NCBI RefSeq assembly: GCF_036227205.1
Contig: NZ_CP109442.1
Location: forward strand, 1,922,001-1,986,000
Direction: 5' to 3'
DNA from: Amycolatopsis sp. NBC_01480
GTDB lineage: Bacteria > Actinomycetota > Actinomycetes > Mycobacteriales > Pseudonocardiaceae
DNA length: 64,000 bases
This document shows, in pieces, positions 8,184-16,841 of the stretch. The translations under genes and the position numbers were made by a program. The notes beneath the pieces were generated by a model. It was not told where the DNA came from and ran no database searches. It was given only the letters and a program-made list of their open reading frames with translations. Numbering within the stretch: position 1 is the first letter of the stretch; each line of letters opens with the position of its first letter.

Positions 8184-8267
8184 CGAACCCGGGCCGGGTG
8201 AGCGGCGCGAGGGGAAGGACCGGCGCCACCCGCCCGCGACGTCGGCTTCATCAAGACAGGCCGCACG

Positions 8268-8313
8268 GCCGAAGGGACCTCCCGCACCGGCTGGCGCGGA
8301 AAGCCCCTTCGGC
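8268..8313. terminator. Hairpin between convergent LuxR gene and 48-aa peptide gene
   Basis: GCCGAAGGG (8268-8276) pairs with CCCTTCGGC (8305-8313). The loop contains an inner CCGC/GCGG stem, giving a long two-part hairpin between convergent genes. This is a probable bidirectional terminator. Confidence 0.5.
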
Positions 8314-8332
8314 GTTGAGCCGTGACGGCAGG

Positions 8333-8479
8333 TCAGTAGCTGCCGTTGTACTTCTTTTTGTCGTCCTTCTTGTCTTTCTTGTCCTTCTTGCCGAACCAGC
8401 CGCCCTTGCCCTTGGAACCGATGACATTCGCCAGCGGCGGTTTGCGGTCGCCGTCGTCCTTTTTGCCGAAACTACCCAT
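8333..8479 (-). CDS. 48-aa Lys/Asp-rich peptide of unknown function
   Basis: A short gene with a clear Shine-Dalgarno sequence (GGGAGTAAGGAA directly before ATG at 8479) and a TGA stop. The product begins MGSFGKKDDGDRKPPLANVI and ends in a run of Lys/Asp followed by YNGSY. The motif FGKKD occurs twice (residues 4-8 and 29-33), and the middle is Gly/Lys-rich (GSKGKGGW). There is no Cys, no signal peptide and no membrane segment; the protein is extremely charged and probably disordered. It lies 41 bp after the response-regulator gene on the same strand, so it is the last gene of that operon and, by extension, of the RiPP cluster. I do not recognise a family. An immunity or regulatory peptide, or a third precursor-like product, are all possible. 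Confidence 0.6.
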   Translation of the reverse strand: MGSFGKKDDGDRKPPLANVIGSKGKGGWFGKKDKKDKKDDKKKYNGSY

Positions 8480-8520
8480 TTCCTTACTCCCTTCCCGGAA
8501 AAAGCGGGAGCCGGCCGGGA

Positions 8521-9129
8521 TTACAGCCAGCCCATGTTCCTGGCGTGCCGGACCGCGCTCATGCGGTTGTCGACACCCAGCTTGGTGATCGCCGCGGACA
8601 TGTAGTTGCGCACGGTGCCCTCCTGCAGCGAAAGCGTCTTCGCGATGCCCGACAGCGGACGCCCGTCCTCGGCCAGCCGGAGGATCTCCAGCTCACGCGC
8701 GGCGAGCGGGCACTCCCCGGCGAACATCGCGTCGGCGACCAGGTCGGGGTCGAGGTAGCGGCCGCCGGCGTGCACCTCGCGGATGACCTTGGCCAGCTCC
8801 GTGCCCGACACGTTCTTGGTCACGAACCCGCGCGCGCCCGCCTGCACGGCCCGCTTCAGGTAGCCGGGACGGCCGTGGCTGGTCAGCATCACCAGCGCCA
8901 GGCCGGGATGCCCGGCGGCGAGCTGCTCGGCGGCCGAGAGCCCGTCCAGCACCGGCATGTCGATGTCCAGCACCACCAGGTCGAGCTCGGTGCCGGCGGC
9001 GATCGCCACCGCCTCGGCCCCGTCCTCGGCCTGGGCCACGACGTCGATGTCCGGCTCCAGCCCGACCAGGGTGACCAGCGCGGTGCGGATCAGCTCCTGG
9101 TCCTCGGCGATCAGTACGCGGATGGTCAC
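8521..9129 (-). CDS. NarL/DesR-type response regulator
   Basis: 202 aa. The receiver domain has the acidic pocket (IAEDQELI), phosphoacceptor Asp in LDLVVLDIDMPVLDGL, and conserved Lys in GFVTKNVSG. The C-terminal helix-turn-helix reads LAARELEILRLAEDGRPLSG followed by SLQEGTVRNYMSAAITKLG, the DesR-like variant. The GTG start at 9129 overlaps the kinase stop (GTGA), making the pair certain. It follows an ABC-2 exporter operon immediately after the RiPP modification genes, so it probably adjusts expression of that exporter in response to the product or to envelope stress. Confidence 0.93.
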   Translation of the reverse strand: MTIRVLIAEDQELIRTALVTLVGLEPDIDVVAQAEDGAEAVAIAAGTELDLVVLDIDMPVLDGLSAAEQLAAGHPGLALVMLTSHGRPGYLKRAVQAGARGFVTKNVSGTELAKVIREVHAGGRYLDPDLVADAMFAGECPLAARELEILRLAEDGRPLSGIAKTLSLQEGTVRNYMSAAITKLGVDNRMSAVRHARNMGWL

Positions 9130-10346
9130 TTCTCCTCCAGCGGGGCCGAAGCGGTGAGCCGGAAGCCGCCGCCGGGCTCCGGTCCGCTCTCCAGCGTGCC
9201 GCCGACGGCGCCGAGCCGCTCGGCCAGCCCGGCCAGGCCGTTGCCCAGCCCGTCGGCCGGGCTCTCGCGGACGCCGTTGTTGGTCACCACCAGGCTGATC
9301 CGCCCGCCCGTCTGCTGGAAGCCGATGTCGCACCGGGTGGCCTCGCTGTGGCGCAGGATGTTCGTGACGGCCTCGCGCACCACCCAGCCGAACACCGGCT
9401 CGACCCGGTCCGGCAGGCCCGCGGGCACCTCGTCCACCCGGCACTCGACCCCGGCCGCGGTCAGCACACTCACCCCGCCCTCGACCTCGGCCTTCAGCGA
9501 CTGCCGGCGGTAACCCCGCACCAGCGTGCGCACCTCGTCCACGGACCGGCGGGCGAGATCGACGACCGCGTCCATCTCAGCCGCGCCGCGCTCCGGATCA
9601 CGGGCGGTGAGCCGGGCCGCGACCTCGCCCTTCAACGCGATCACGGACAGGCTGTGGCCCAGCAGGTCGTGCACGTCGCGGGCGAAGCGCAGCCGCTCCT
9701 CCAGCACCGCGACCCGCGCGAGCTCGCCGCGGCTGCGCTCGACCTCGCCGTTGAGCAGGATCACCGTGCCCACCACGGCGACCACCACCATCACCACGAG
9801 CCCGCGGCCGATCAGGTCGACGATCTCCCCGGCCGGCAGCGCCGAGCGCGCGAGCAGCAGCCAGGAGCCGCCGACCACGATCACGACCAGTGCGGCGGCG
9901 CGCACCCGGCTGAGCGTGAAGACCGCGGCGCCGCAGAAGATCGCCGGCAGCGCCACCAGGGCCGGACCGAAGCGCAGGTACATGCCCACGGCGAGGATCC
10001 CGGCCACGACCAGCGACCAGGGTTTTCCGCCGGCCACCAGCTGGGTGCCGCTCCAGATCACGTGGGCGAGCACAGCGCTGAAGGCGGCCAGGCCCAGCAG
10101 CGTGGCCCAGAGAGCGCCGGTCCGCGGTGCGCCGGAGGAGAACAGCGGCTCGACGCCGTACGCGACGCAGAGCACGATCAGCAGGATCGTCGCCGTCCGG
10201 GCCACCGCGGTCCGCGAGCGTCGCGCCATGGCCCGTGTTTCCTCCCCGTTCCCCCGGACGAGCGGAGCGCGGAGCGCGACGGCGCCGAAGGTCTCCATCA
10301 CGACCACCTGTTCGCTCATTGGATCACAGCTCACCGGCGCGGACAT
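9126..10346 (-). CDS. Sensor histidine kinase (DesK/NarX-like, HisKA_3)
   Basis: 406 aa. The N-terminal half has about six membrane segments (ATILLIVLCVAYG, LLGLAAFSAVLAHVIW, VVIVVGGSWLLLA, LVVMVVVAVVGTVILL), with no large sensor loop. The phosphorylation motif is ARDVHDLLGHSLSVIALKGE, followed by the HATPase N-box REAVTNILRHS and G-box GLGNGLAGLAERL. Such intramembrane-type kinases usually detect membrane disturbance. The ATG at 10346 is 1 bp after the permease stop; internal ATGs (10319, 10229) are alternatives because the first about 40 residues are charged and non-conserved. It is co-transcribed with an ABC-2 exporter and its response regulator. Confidence 0.9.
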   Translation of the reverse strand: MSAPVSCDPMSEQVVVMETFGAVALRAPLVRGNGEETRAMARRSRTAVARTATILLIVLCVAYGVEPLFSSGAPRTGALWATLLGLAAFSAVLAHVIWSGTQLVAGGKPWSLVVAGILAVGMYLRFGPALVALPAIFCGAAVFTLSRVRAAALVVIVVGGSWLLLARSALPAGEIVDLIGRGLVVMVVVAVVGTVILLNGEVERSRGELARVAVLEERLRFARDVHDLLGHSLSVIALKGEVAARLTARDPERGAAEMDAVVDLARRSVDEVRTLVRGYRRQSLKAEVEGGVSVLTAAGVECRVDEVPAGLPDRVEPVFGWVVREAVTNILRHSEATRCDIGFQQTGGRISLVVTNNGVRESPADGLGNGLAGLAERLGAVGGTLESGPEPGGGFRLTASAPLEEK

Positions 10347-10347
10347 C

Positions 10348-11175
10348 TCAGCGACCGGACCGCTTGGGGTCCCAGCGGAAGAACTTGCGGGCCAGCGACA
10401 GCCCGATCACGGCCCAGGCCACGGTCACGCACAGCGGGCCGATGCAGGCCTGGAACTGGCCGAGGAAGCCCAGCGGGGCCCCGGCGCCGGACAGGCCCAT
10501 GATCGCGTTGTGGCCGGCGAAGTCCGCGCCGAGGTAGGCCGTGCGCACGATGCTGACCACCGGCGCCATCGGCAGGTAGACCGCGGCGTCCGCGAGCGGG
10601 CCGGGCAGCGACGAGAGCGGTGCGTAGATCCCGGAGCAGAACATGAACAGCACCATCACCGGCGTGACGATCCACATCGAGGTGTCGGCGCTGGGCAGGA
10701 TCCCGGAGATCCCGACCGCGAGCAGCGCGAACATCGCCACCCCCAGCACCAGCCCGACGACCAGCAGCAACGGGTTCGCGGGCGCGCCGGCGTCCAGGGC
10801 CACCAGGCCGAAGACGATCAGCAGCACCGCCACGATCAGCCCGGGCAGCGAGGCCGCGGCCCCCTCTCCGGCGAAGATCGCGCTGTCCGGCAGCGAGGCC
10901 GCGCGCAATCGCTTGTACACCAACGCATCGCGCCGCGAGGTCACCGCGTTCACCAGCGTGTACACCGTGAAGAACAAGGCGAAGGCGAGGAATCCGGTGA
11001 GCGCGTACATCCCGGCGGGCGCGCCGTCCACGGCCGGGCCGTGGCGGAGCTGGAACGGCATGAAGCCGCCGAGCACGAGGGGCACCAGGGTGCCGGTGAG
11101 CGCGATGCCGATGCGCTTCCAGTACACCTGCTGGGACAACAGGAACTGCGCCCGCGCGTAACCGAGCCAGGTCAT
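10348..11175 (-). CDS. ABC-2 type transporter permease
   Basis: 275 aa with six membrane segments, a typical ABC-2 permease. The cytoplasmic loop SRRDALVYKRLRAASLPDSA is the conserved coupling segment of this family. The ATG at 11175 overlaps the ATPase stop (ATGA). With the ATPase at 11172-12110 it forms a DrrAB-like exporter. Its place directly downstream of the dehydratase genes and upstream of a two-component system suggests self-protection against the cluster product; this is an inference from context. Confidence 0.88.
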   Translation of the reverse strand: MTWLGYARAQFLLSQQVYWKRIGIALTGTLVPLVLGGFMPFQLRHGPAVDGAPAGMYALTGFLAFALFFTVYTLVNAVTSRRDALVYKRLRAASLPDSAIFAGEGAAASLPGLIVAVLLIVFGLVALDAGAPANPLLLVVGLVLGVAMFALLAVGISGILPSADTSMWIVTPVMVLFMFCSGIYAPLSSLPGPLADAAVYLPMAPVVSIVRTAYLGADFAGHNAIMGLSGAGAPLGFLGQFQACIGPLCVTVAWAVIGLSLARKFFRWDPKRSGR

Positions 11176-12110
11176 CGTGAGCTCCTCTCCCCGGCGGCGG
11201 CCGCCAGGAACGCGTCTTCCAGCGAGCCGGCGCTGACGTCCAGCTCGGCCAGCTCGACCCCGCGCCCGGCCGCCCAGCCGAGCAGGGTGGCCAGGGTGCG
11301 CTGTGGTTCGTGGGTGTGCACGAGGACCCGGCCTTCGTGCTCGGCCACCTCGGCGCCCTCCAGCGGCGGCAGGTCGGCGGCGCCGAGCGCGGGCGGCAGC
11401 CGGAACGAGACGGCGGTGGCCGAGCGCGCGGTGATCTCGGCGAGCGTGCCCTCCCGCACGATCCGGCCGCGGTCCATGATCGCGACCTGGTCGGCGAGCG
11501 CCTCGGCCTCTTCCATGTAGTGCGTGGTGAGCAGCACCGTCATGCCGCCGAGGATGAGCTCGCGCAGCAGCTGCCAGACGTTGCGGCGCGCCTCCGGGTC
11601 GAGCCCGGTGGTCGGCTCGTCGAGGAACAGCACGTCGGGCCCGCCGAGCAGGCCGAGGGTCAGGTCGAGGCGGCGCTTCTCGCCACCGGAGAGCTTCCCG
11701 ACCGTGACCCCGGCCCGGCCGCCGAGGTCGACCATCTCCAGCGCCTCGGCCCGCGGCCGGGCGCCCGGGGTGAACCGGCGCCAGGCGTCGACCGTCTCGG
11801 CCACCGTGAGGGTCTCGAGGAAACCGGCCTCCTGCAAGACAATGCCGACTCGCGTGGCGATCTTCCGCCGCTCGGTCAACGGGTCGGCGCCGAGCACCCG
11901 GACGGTGCCGCTGGTCGGCCGCTGGAAGCCGGTCAGCACGTCGACCGTGCTGGTCTTGCCGGCCCCGTTGGTGCCGAGCAGCGCCAGCACCTGCCCCGGG
12001 GGCACGGCCAGCGAAATGCCGTCCACCGCGGTGAAATTCCCGTAGTCCAGGTGGAGGTCGCGTATCTCGATTACCGCTTCGTCACTCACGGATTCGAATT
12101 TACCGGCCAT
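11172..12110 (-). CDS. ABC transporter ATP-binding protein (DrrA/CcmA-like)
   Basis: 312 aa. Walker A LLGTNGAGKTST, Q-loop IVLQEAG, signature LSGGEKRRLDL, Walker B VLFLDEPTTGLD and H-loop TTHYMEEAE are all canonical. A C-terminal extension of about 80 aa after the NBD resembles the regulatory tail of drug-export ATPases. The ATG at 12110 has GGAGG 7 bp upstream; a longer in-frame start at 12179 would overlap the preceding gene and is rejected. It is separated from the elimination-domain gene by only 58 bp, with no evident terminator, so it may be read from the RiPP operon. Confidence 0.92.
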   Translation of the reverse strand: MAGKFESVSDEAVIEIRDLHLDYGNFTAVDGISLAVPPGQVLALLGTNGAGKTSTVDVLTGFQRPTSGTVRVLGADPLTERRKIATRVGIVLQEAGFLETLTVAETVDAWRRFTPGARPRAEALEMVDLGGRAGVTVGKLSGGEKRRLDLTLGLLGGPDVLFLDEPTTGLDPEARRNVWQLLRELILGGMTVLLTTHYMEEAEALADQVAIMDRGRIVREGTLAEITARSATAVSFRLPPALGAADLPPLEGAEVAEHEGRVLVHTHEPQRTLATLLGWAAGRGVELAELDVSAGSLEDAFLAAAAGERSSR

Positions 12111-12168
12111 GGCCCAGCCTCCGTCAGTGGATGAGAACACGAGTATCGGATGACATTTTCCATCCGGT

Positions 12169-12954
12169 TCACGTGACAAGTGTCAGGTGGTGAAGCTGCT
12201 GGTCAACGGCCGAAAGGAAGAGCAGTCGGGCGATCACCGCCTCCGCCGCGGGGAACACCCCGAGACGATTTCCGGCCAGGTGCAGGTGATGGAAAAGCTG
12301 AAAGTAACCCGACCGCAGCGGCATCGAATCGGCCGCCGCCCAGAATTGCCGAGCGAAACCGCGGAGCAGTTCCCCGGACGGTCCGCCGAGCACGGCGTTC
12401 GCCTCGGCCAGCAGCCCGCCCGCCTTGGCGCGCACCCGCGGGTCGGCCAGCGAGGTCCACGGCGCCGCCGTCCACGGGCGCCGGGCCGGGCCGCCCGACC
12501 AGTACCAGCCGTACTGGTGCAGGAAAGCCGGGCGCTGCCGCTCGGGCAGGCCGGCGGTCATGGCCAGCATCAACGCGGCGGCGAGCCCCGAACGGCTGCC
12601 GTCGCGGTGCCGGGCCAGCAGCTCCAGCGCAGTTTCACTGCTCAGCTGGAAGAGTCGTTCGGCGACCGCCATGTCGCCGAATTTTGCGATCTCCGGCTCG
12701 TAGACGTGCTTGCTGTACGCGCCGGCCAGCGCTTCGTCGACAACCTGCTCGACGCGGTTCAACGCGGCGGGCCCGGCGCTCAGCCGCCAGCGCACGTGCA
12801 GGCCGGTGGCGTCGAGGAACCTCAGGAAGAACCAGCGCAGGTCCGGCACCTCCGCGCGCAACTGCCCGACGACGGGGGCCACCACGGTGCGCAGCAGCGG
12901 CTCGCCCGCCCCGGCCGGTTCGACCGGGACGCGGTAGTAGAGCCATTCAGCCAT
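12169..12954 (-). CDS. SpaB_C-type dehydratase elimination protein (split LanB C-domain)
   Basis: 261 aa. Segments LHVRWRLSAGPAALNRVEQV and YEPEIAKFGDMAVAERLF, followed by SSETALELL, are hallmarks of the lantibiotic dehydratase C-terminal (thiopeptide-type bacteriocin biosynthesis) family. In split systems such as TbtC and GodG this protein removes glutamate from glutamylated Ser/Thr to give dehydroamino acids. The same fold was recruited for pyridine synthases (TbtD). Because this is the only copy and the LanB partner lacks the C-domain, the elimination role is the necessary one. The ATG at 12954 overlaps the LanB stop by 8 bp. It acts in the cytoplasm on the leader-bearing precursor. Confidence 0.88.
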   Translation of the reverse strand: MAEWLYYRVPVEPAGAGEPLLRTVVAPVVGQLRAEVPDLRWFFLRFLDATGLHVRWRLSAGPAALNRVEQVVDEALAGAYSKHVYEPEIAKFGDMAVAERLFQLSSETALELLARHRDGSRSGLAAALMLAMTAGLPERQRPAFLHQYGWYWSGGPARRPWTAAPWTSLADPRVRAKAGGLLAEANAVLGGPSGELLRGFARQFWAAADSMPLRSGYFQLFHHLHLAGNRLGVFPAAEAVIARLLFLSAVDQQLHHLTLVT

Positions 12955-15325
12955 GGCGCACCAGTCCCTGGAACTCAGTCGCGACCGGTTCGCCGCCAGG
13001 CCCCGGGACCCAATGGCCACGACGGCCGGGCAGCGCCTCCGTGAAGTCCACTGTGGATACGTCCGGGTCGGGTGCGCCGAGCGCGGCCCACACCGGGAAC
13101 GGGTGGTCGAAGCCGAGCCACTGCGGCTTGCGCCGGTCGACGCGGCCGCCGGAGCGGACCACCCCGGTCACGAACACCTCGTCCGGCAGGCCGTGGGCCT
13201 CGCGCCAGGCCCGCAGCCGGGTGAAGAACTCCACCGGCGCCTCACCGCGGTCCGGCCTCGGCACCGCGTCGGCGGGGAAGCTCCAGCGCGCCCGGGCCCA
13301 GACCACCCGGCCCTGCTGCCGCCGGGGCTGGTAGCCGGGGTCCGCGTCGTCGGCCACGCGCCGGTCACGGTCGACCCGGCCGAGCGTCAGCCACGGGTTG
13401 GACAGCAGGCCGACGAGTTCGGCGACCCCGCGTTGCAGGTGCTGCGGCACCGCGCCGGTGTAGGCGAACGCCACCGGACCGTCTACATCGGACACCTGGA
13501 GGGTGTCACTGGCCGGATCGTGGGCGAGAGTCATCCCGTCCAGCCCGGCGCCGGAATCGGGGTGGCGCAGGTCGCCCGGGAGGTGCAGCACGGGCAGGCC
13601 GAGCGCCGGGCGCTGCAGTGAGGCCCAGTCGGCCTGCGGCGTGACCTGGTAGACCCGGCAGCCCGGGTGCAGGCTCCGGGCCCAGCCGGCGAGCGGCTCG
13701 TCCAGGCCGCCCGCCACCGGCGTCCACCGGCCGAGCAGGCCGAGCCCGCCGGAGTGCACCGCGTTGACCACGGTGAGGTGCGCCCCGGCGGCCACCTCGT
13801 CCGCGGAACCGGCGGCGACCTGGAAGAACACCGCGTTGCTCGCGCTCGCCAGGGTTCCGGTGCCCTGCAGGCGGGCGGCGTCCCGGGCGACGGCGAGGTC
13901 GACCTCCGGCAGCAGCGCGGCCAGCGCGACCGGATCGGACCGGCGGAGGAACGCGTAGAGGAAGTCGAGCACCGGCACGTTCGCCGCGCCCCGGCCGTGG
14001 CGAAGCACGAAGCAGCGCACCAATTCGGCGTACCGCCCGTCGCGCCAGATGTGCGGGACAAGCGTGCGGCCGATCTCCGCGAGGTCCTCGGTCACCGTCG
14101 CCGGCCGGTCCGGGCACCGCGGCGCGGCCACGGCTTCGTGGAACAGCGGCAGCTCACCGGCCCACGACGGCGCGGGCTGGTCCAGCGCCGCGAACGCGTC
14201 CACGACGGCCTGGTGCGCCGACCCGATCGCGGCGGCCCGGCGAGCCGGCTCCGATACGGCGGCGACGATCCGCTCCTGTTCGGCCAGCTCCCCCGCCGCC
14301 GTCGCGAACGGGCCGCCGATCCGCTCCGCGGCCCACGCCGCCAGCTCGGCGAAGTCCGACCGCGCCCGGATCGACCAGGGCAGCACCGGTTGCAGCAGAC
14401 CGGTTTCCGCGAGCCGGCGCGCCAGCCCGGGCTCGTCCGGGAAGCACTCGGCGAGCCGCACCGGGCCGTCGGGCAGCTCGTCGAGCAGCCAGTCGTACAG
14501 CCCGCAGCCGACCAGCTCGTCGACTCGCAGCGGCGTGCGGCGCACGACCGCGCGGCTGGGCAGGGTGGCCAGCCACCGGTCGTCGACCTTTCGCAGCCCG
14601 GATACGGCGGCGACGGTCAGCCGGTCCGCGAGCCGGCGATCCTTCAAGCAGGCCAGCAACAAGGCGAGAGCGTGGGGCCGCGACGAACTGGTGACTCGCG
14701 CGGGCTCGCCGTCCGGGATGCCGACCGTCGTCAGCGAGCTGAACGGGCTGGTCTTCAGTGCGATCCGGGTGAGGTAAGCGGTCGCGCTGCGGACCGAGCG
14801 GGCCGACGGGGCGTCGTCGAGCGGGGCGGCGAGCAGCCGTCCGGTGAACTCCGGGCTCGCCAGCGCCAGCCCGCTCGCGACTTCCGGCGCGCCGAGGTGG
14901 CCACGCATCGCCTTGGCCGCCCGCGCGGTCTCCACCGCGAAGTCCGCACCGGCCGCGGTGCGCCGGGCCTGGGCGCACCGCACCAGCTCGGCCCACCGGG
15001 TCACCTCCGCGGCAACCGCGGGCGGCAGTCCGGCGGGCACCGGCACCGGTCGTCCATTGTGGACGTCACGGCGCAGCTTCACCACGGCCCGCCGCAGCGG
15101 TTTGTCCAGCTGGGGCACCAGCTCGTAGAGCCGATCCCCGAGCGGCCCGGCCAGCGCGGCCGCCGCCCGCTCGTGCTCCGCGGCCTCACGCAGCGCGGCC
15201 ACGGTGTCGGGCGCGGCGAGGTCGTCGACCGCCGACACCGGCAGCCCGGCCACCCGGACGACGGTCACCGGGGCGACCACCGGCCGGGACGCCGCGGCGG
15301 CCAGCGTTCCGACGTCGGGGATCAC
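12947..15325 (-). CDS. LanB-type dehydratase, glutamylation domain only
   Basis: 792 aa. The motif YLTRIALKTSPFSSLTTVG at about residues 185-203 is diagnostic of lantibiotic dehydratase N-terminal domains. Such enzymes use Glu-tRNA to glutamylate Ser and Thr side chains of the precursor. The length (about 800 aa, compared with about 1000 for full LanB) and the absence of a SpaB_C domain show a split dehydratase as in thiopeptide and goadsporin clusters; the elimination half is the next gene. The GTG start at 15325 overlaps the oxidase stop (GTGA). No LanC cyclase gene is present, so dehydrated residues probably stay as Dha/Dhb and are not converted to lanthionine. Confidence 0.93.
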   Translation of the reverse strand: MIPDVGTLAAAASRPVVAPVTVVRVAGLPVSAVDDLAAPDTVAALREAAEHERAAAALAGPLGDRLYELVPQLDKPLRRAVVKLRRDVHNGRPVPVPAGLPPAVAAEVTRWAELVRCAQARRTAAGADFAVETARAAKAMRGHLGAPEVASGLALASPEFTGRLLAAPLDDAPSARSVRSATAYLTRIALKTSPFSSLTTVGIPDGEPARVTSSSRPHALALLLACLKDRRLADRLTVAAVSGLRKVDDRWLATLPSRAVVRRTPLRVDELVGCGLYDWLLDELPDGPVRLAECFPDEPGLARRLAETGLLQPVLPWSIRARSDFAELAAWAAERIGGPFATAAGELAEQERIVAAVSEPARRAAAIGSAHQAVVDAFAALDQPAPSWAGELPLFHEAVAAPRCPDRPATVTEDLAEIGRTLVPHIWRDGRYAELVRCFVLRHGRGAANVPVLDFLYAFLRRSDPVALAALLPEVDLAVARDAARLQGTGTLASASNAVFFQVAAGSADEVAAGAHLTVVNAVHSGGLGLLGRWTPVAGGLDEPLAGWARSLHPGCRVYQVTPQADWASLQRPALGLPVLHLPGDLRHPDSGAGLDGMTLAHDPASDTLQVSDVDGPVAFAYTGAVPQHLQRGVAELVGLLSNPWLTLGRVDRDRRVADDADPGYQPRRQQGRVVWARARWSFPADAVPRPDRGEAPVEFFTRLRAWREAHGLPDEVFVTGVVRSGGRVDRRKPQWLGFDHPFPVWAALGAPDPDVSTVDFTEALPGRRGHWVPGPGGEPVATEFQGLVRHG

Positions 15326-16830
15326 GACGAGGTCCAGTGCCGTTCACGCAGCAGCGAGTACGCGCTCGACGCCCACCCGGGGTCGTTCACCGCCTGCCAG
15401 CTCTCGGGCAGCGGGCGCGGCGGCGCGTCCGCGGCCGGCACCGGGCGGCTGCCGAGGATGAAGTCGCCGACGCTGGACTCGGTCAGGTAGTCGAGGCCGA
15501 ACGCGCGGGCCGCGAGGTCGGAGTCGCCGCTGCCGAGGCCGCACGGCGCCAGCCCCATCGCGGTCGCCACCAGGTACATCGTCTGGTACAGCACCCCGGC
15601 GTGCTTGAGGCTCACGGAATACGCGATGGCGCGGTACTTCCACGAGAGCCGCTGGAACCTCGACGTCATCGTCACCAGCACGTCCGGGTCGGCCTGCAGC
15701 GCGGTCGCGATCGAAGCGGTCTGGAGCAGGGCCTCCCGGTCGGCCGCCCCGTCGTTGACCAGCACCAGCCGGTGGCCCACCGGGTCGTAGTAGTAGATGC
15801 CGGGCTCGATGCCGTCGCAGCGCTGCACGGTGAGGTACAGCTCCAGCTCGTACGCCGCGCCACCGCACGGGTACGGCCGGGTGCTCGCCTCGTACGGCGC
15901 GTTGGGAGTGGGCCCGTACACCGCCCGAACCCGCGCGGTCCGGTAGAGCCATTCGCCGATCTGCCTTGCTGTCAAAGGCTTTTCCCCGTACTGGCGGACC
16001 GAGGTGCGGGCCTCCAGCACGGCGGTGAGCGACGGGTCGGTGGCGAGCACGTCGTCCAGCTCCGGCCGGTACAGCTCGATCGACGGCCCGTCCGGCACCG
16101 GCTTGATCGCCGGACGCGGCTCGATTTCGCCCAGGTACGGGAAAATCCCGCCGAACGGCTGGTCGAACCGGCCGCTGCGGGCCCGCGAGTGGCTGAGCAG
16201 GTCGTGGAAGTCCCACTGGCGCAGCACCGCTTCGGTGTCGGACGGGAAACCCGCGGCCGTGCCCCGCTCGACAAAACCCGCGCCGACGAGGTGCCCGACC
16301 AGTTCCGCCGTGGCGTCCTCGGGCAGCAGGCCGCCCAGGTCCGCGGCCGTGCCCTCGGTGCCGAGCCGCGCGACGACGGCGGTCGCGGCCGGGTCGACGA
16401 GCGTCACCCGGTGCTGGACCAAGGGGGACTCCAACACCAGCTCGTTGTCCAGAGTGCGCAGCAGGGCGAACTTCGACAGCCGCAGCCGGGCGTCCGCTGG
16501 CACGACCGCCGGCTCGTACGCGCTGACGCGACTGGTCGCCTCGATCCGGACCAGGACCCGGCCGTCGGACTCGACGAAGCGGACGAAGAGCTGCTTCGCG
16601 CGCTCCACGATCTGCCGCAGCTGGCGTGGCTCCGTTTCGGGCAGGCCGAGGTCGGCGCGCGGGGTGACCGCCAGCTCGCGCAGCGCCCGCGTCACCTCCG
16701 GGGTGGCGCCGTGCAGCGCGAACGAGCCGACCCGGCTGAGCAGCCGGAGGGTGCCGTCGTGCTCGTCGATCCGGACGTCGGAGCGCAGGCCGAGCCGGGT
16801 GGCGGGGCGGGGGTGGTCGATCGTGGTCAT
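15322..16830 (-). CDS. SagB-type FMN azoline dehydrogenase
   Basis: 502 aa. The C-terminal half is a nitroreductase-fold FMN domain with typical SagB features: TSVRQYGEKPLTARQIGEWL, RPYPCGGAAYELELYLTV, GIYYYDPVGHRL and MGLAPCGLGSGD. SagB enzymes oxidise azolines made by the YcaO cyclodehydratase to aromatic thiazoles and oxazoles. The first about 250 residues form a larger N-terminal region, as in actinobacterial thiopeptide/LAP versions, which probably helps substrate binding. The ATG at 16830 is preceded by GAGGAG and lies 11 bp after the cyclodehydratase gene, supporting one modification complex. It predicts that the mature product carries aromatic azoles. Confidence 0.93.
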   Translation of the reverse strand: MTTIDHPRPATRLGLRSDVRIDEHDGTLRLLSRVGSFALHGATPEVTRALRELAVTPRADLGLPETEPRQLRQIVERAKQLFVRFVESDGRVLVRIEATSRVSAYEPAVVPADARLRLSKFALLRTLDNELVLESPLVQHRVTLVDPAATAVVARLGTEGTAADLGGLLPEDATAELVGHLVGAGFVERGTAAGFPSDTEAVLRQWDFHDLLSHSRARSGRFDQPFGGIFPYLGEIEPRPAIKPVPDGPSIELYRPELDDVLATDPSLTAVLEARTSVRQYGEKPLTARQIGEWLYRTARVRAVYGPTPNAPYEASTRPYPCGGAAYELELYLTVQRCDGIEPGIYYYDPVGHRLVLVNDGAADREALLQTASIATALQADPDVLVTMTSRFQRLSWKYRAIAYSVSLKHAGVLYQTMYLVATAMGLAPCGLGSGDSDLAARAFGLDYLTESSVGDFILGSRPVPAADAPPRPLPESWQAVNDPGWASSAYSLLRERHWTSS

Positions 16831-16841
16831 GGCTGGGCTCC

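Noticed and set aside
12169..12954. SpaB_C protein as a thiopeptide pyridine synthase
   Set aside because: The LanB lacks an elimination domain and no second SpaB_C gene exists, so this copy must supply elimination; a thiopeptide ring is therefore not predicted.
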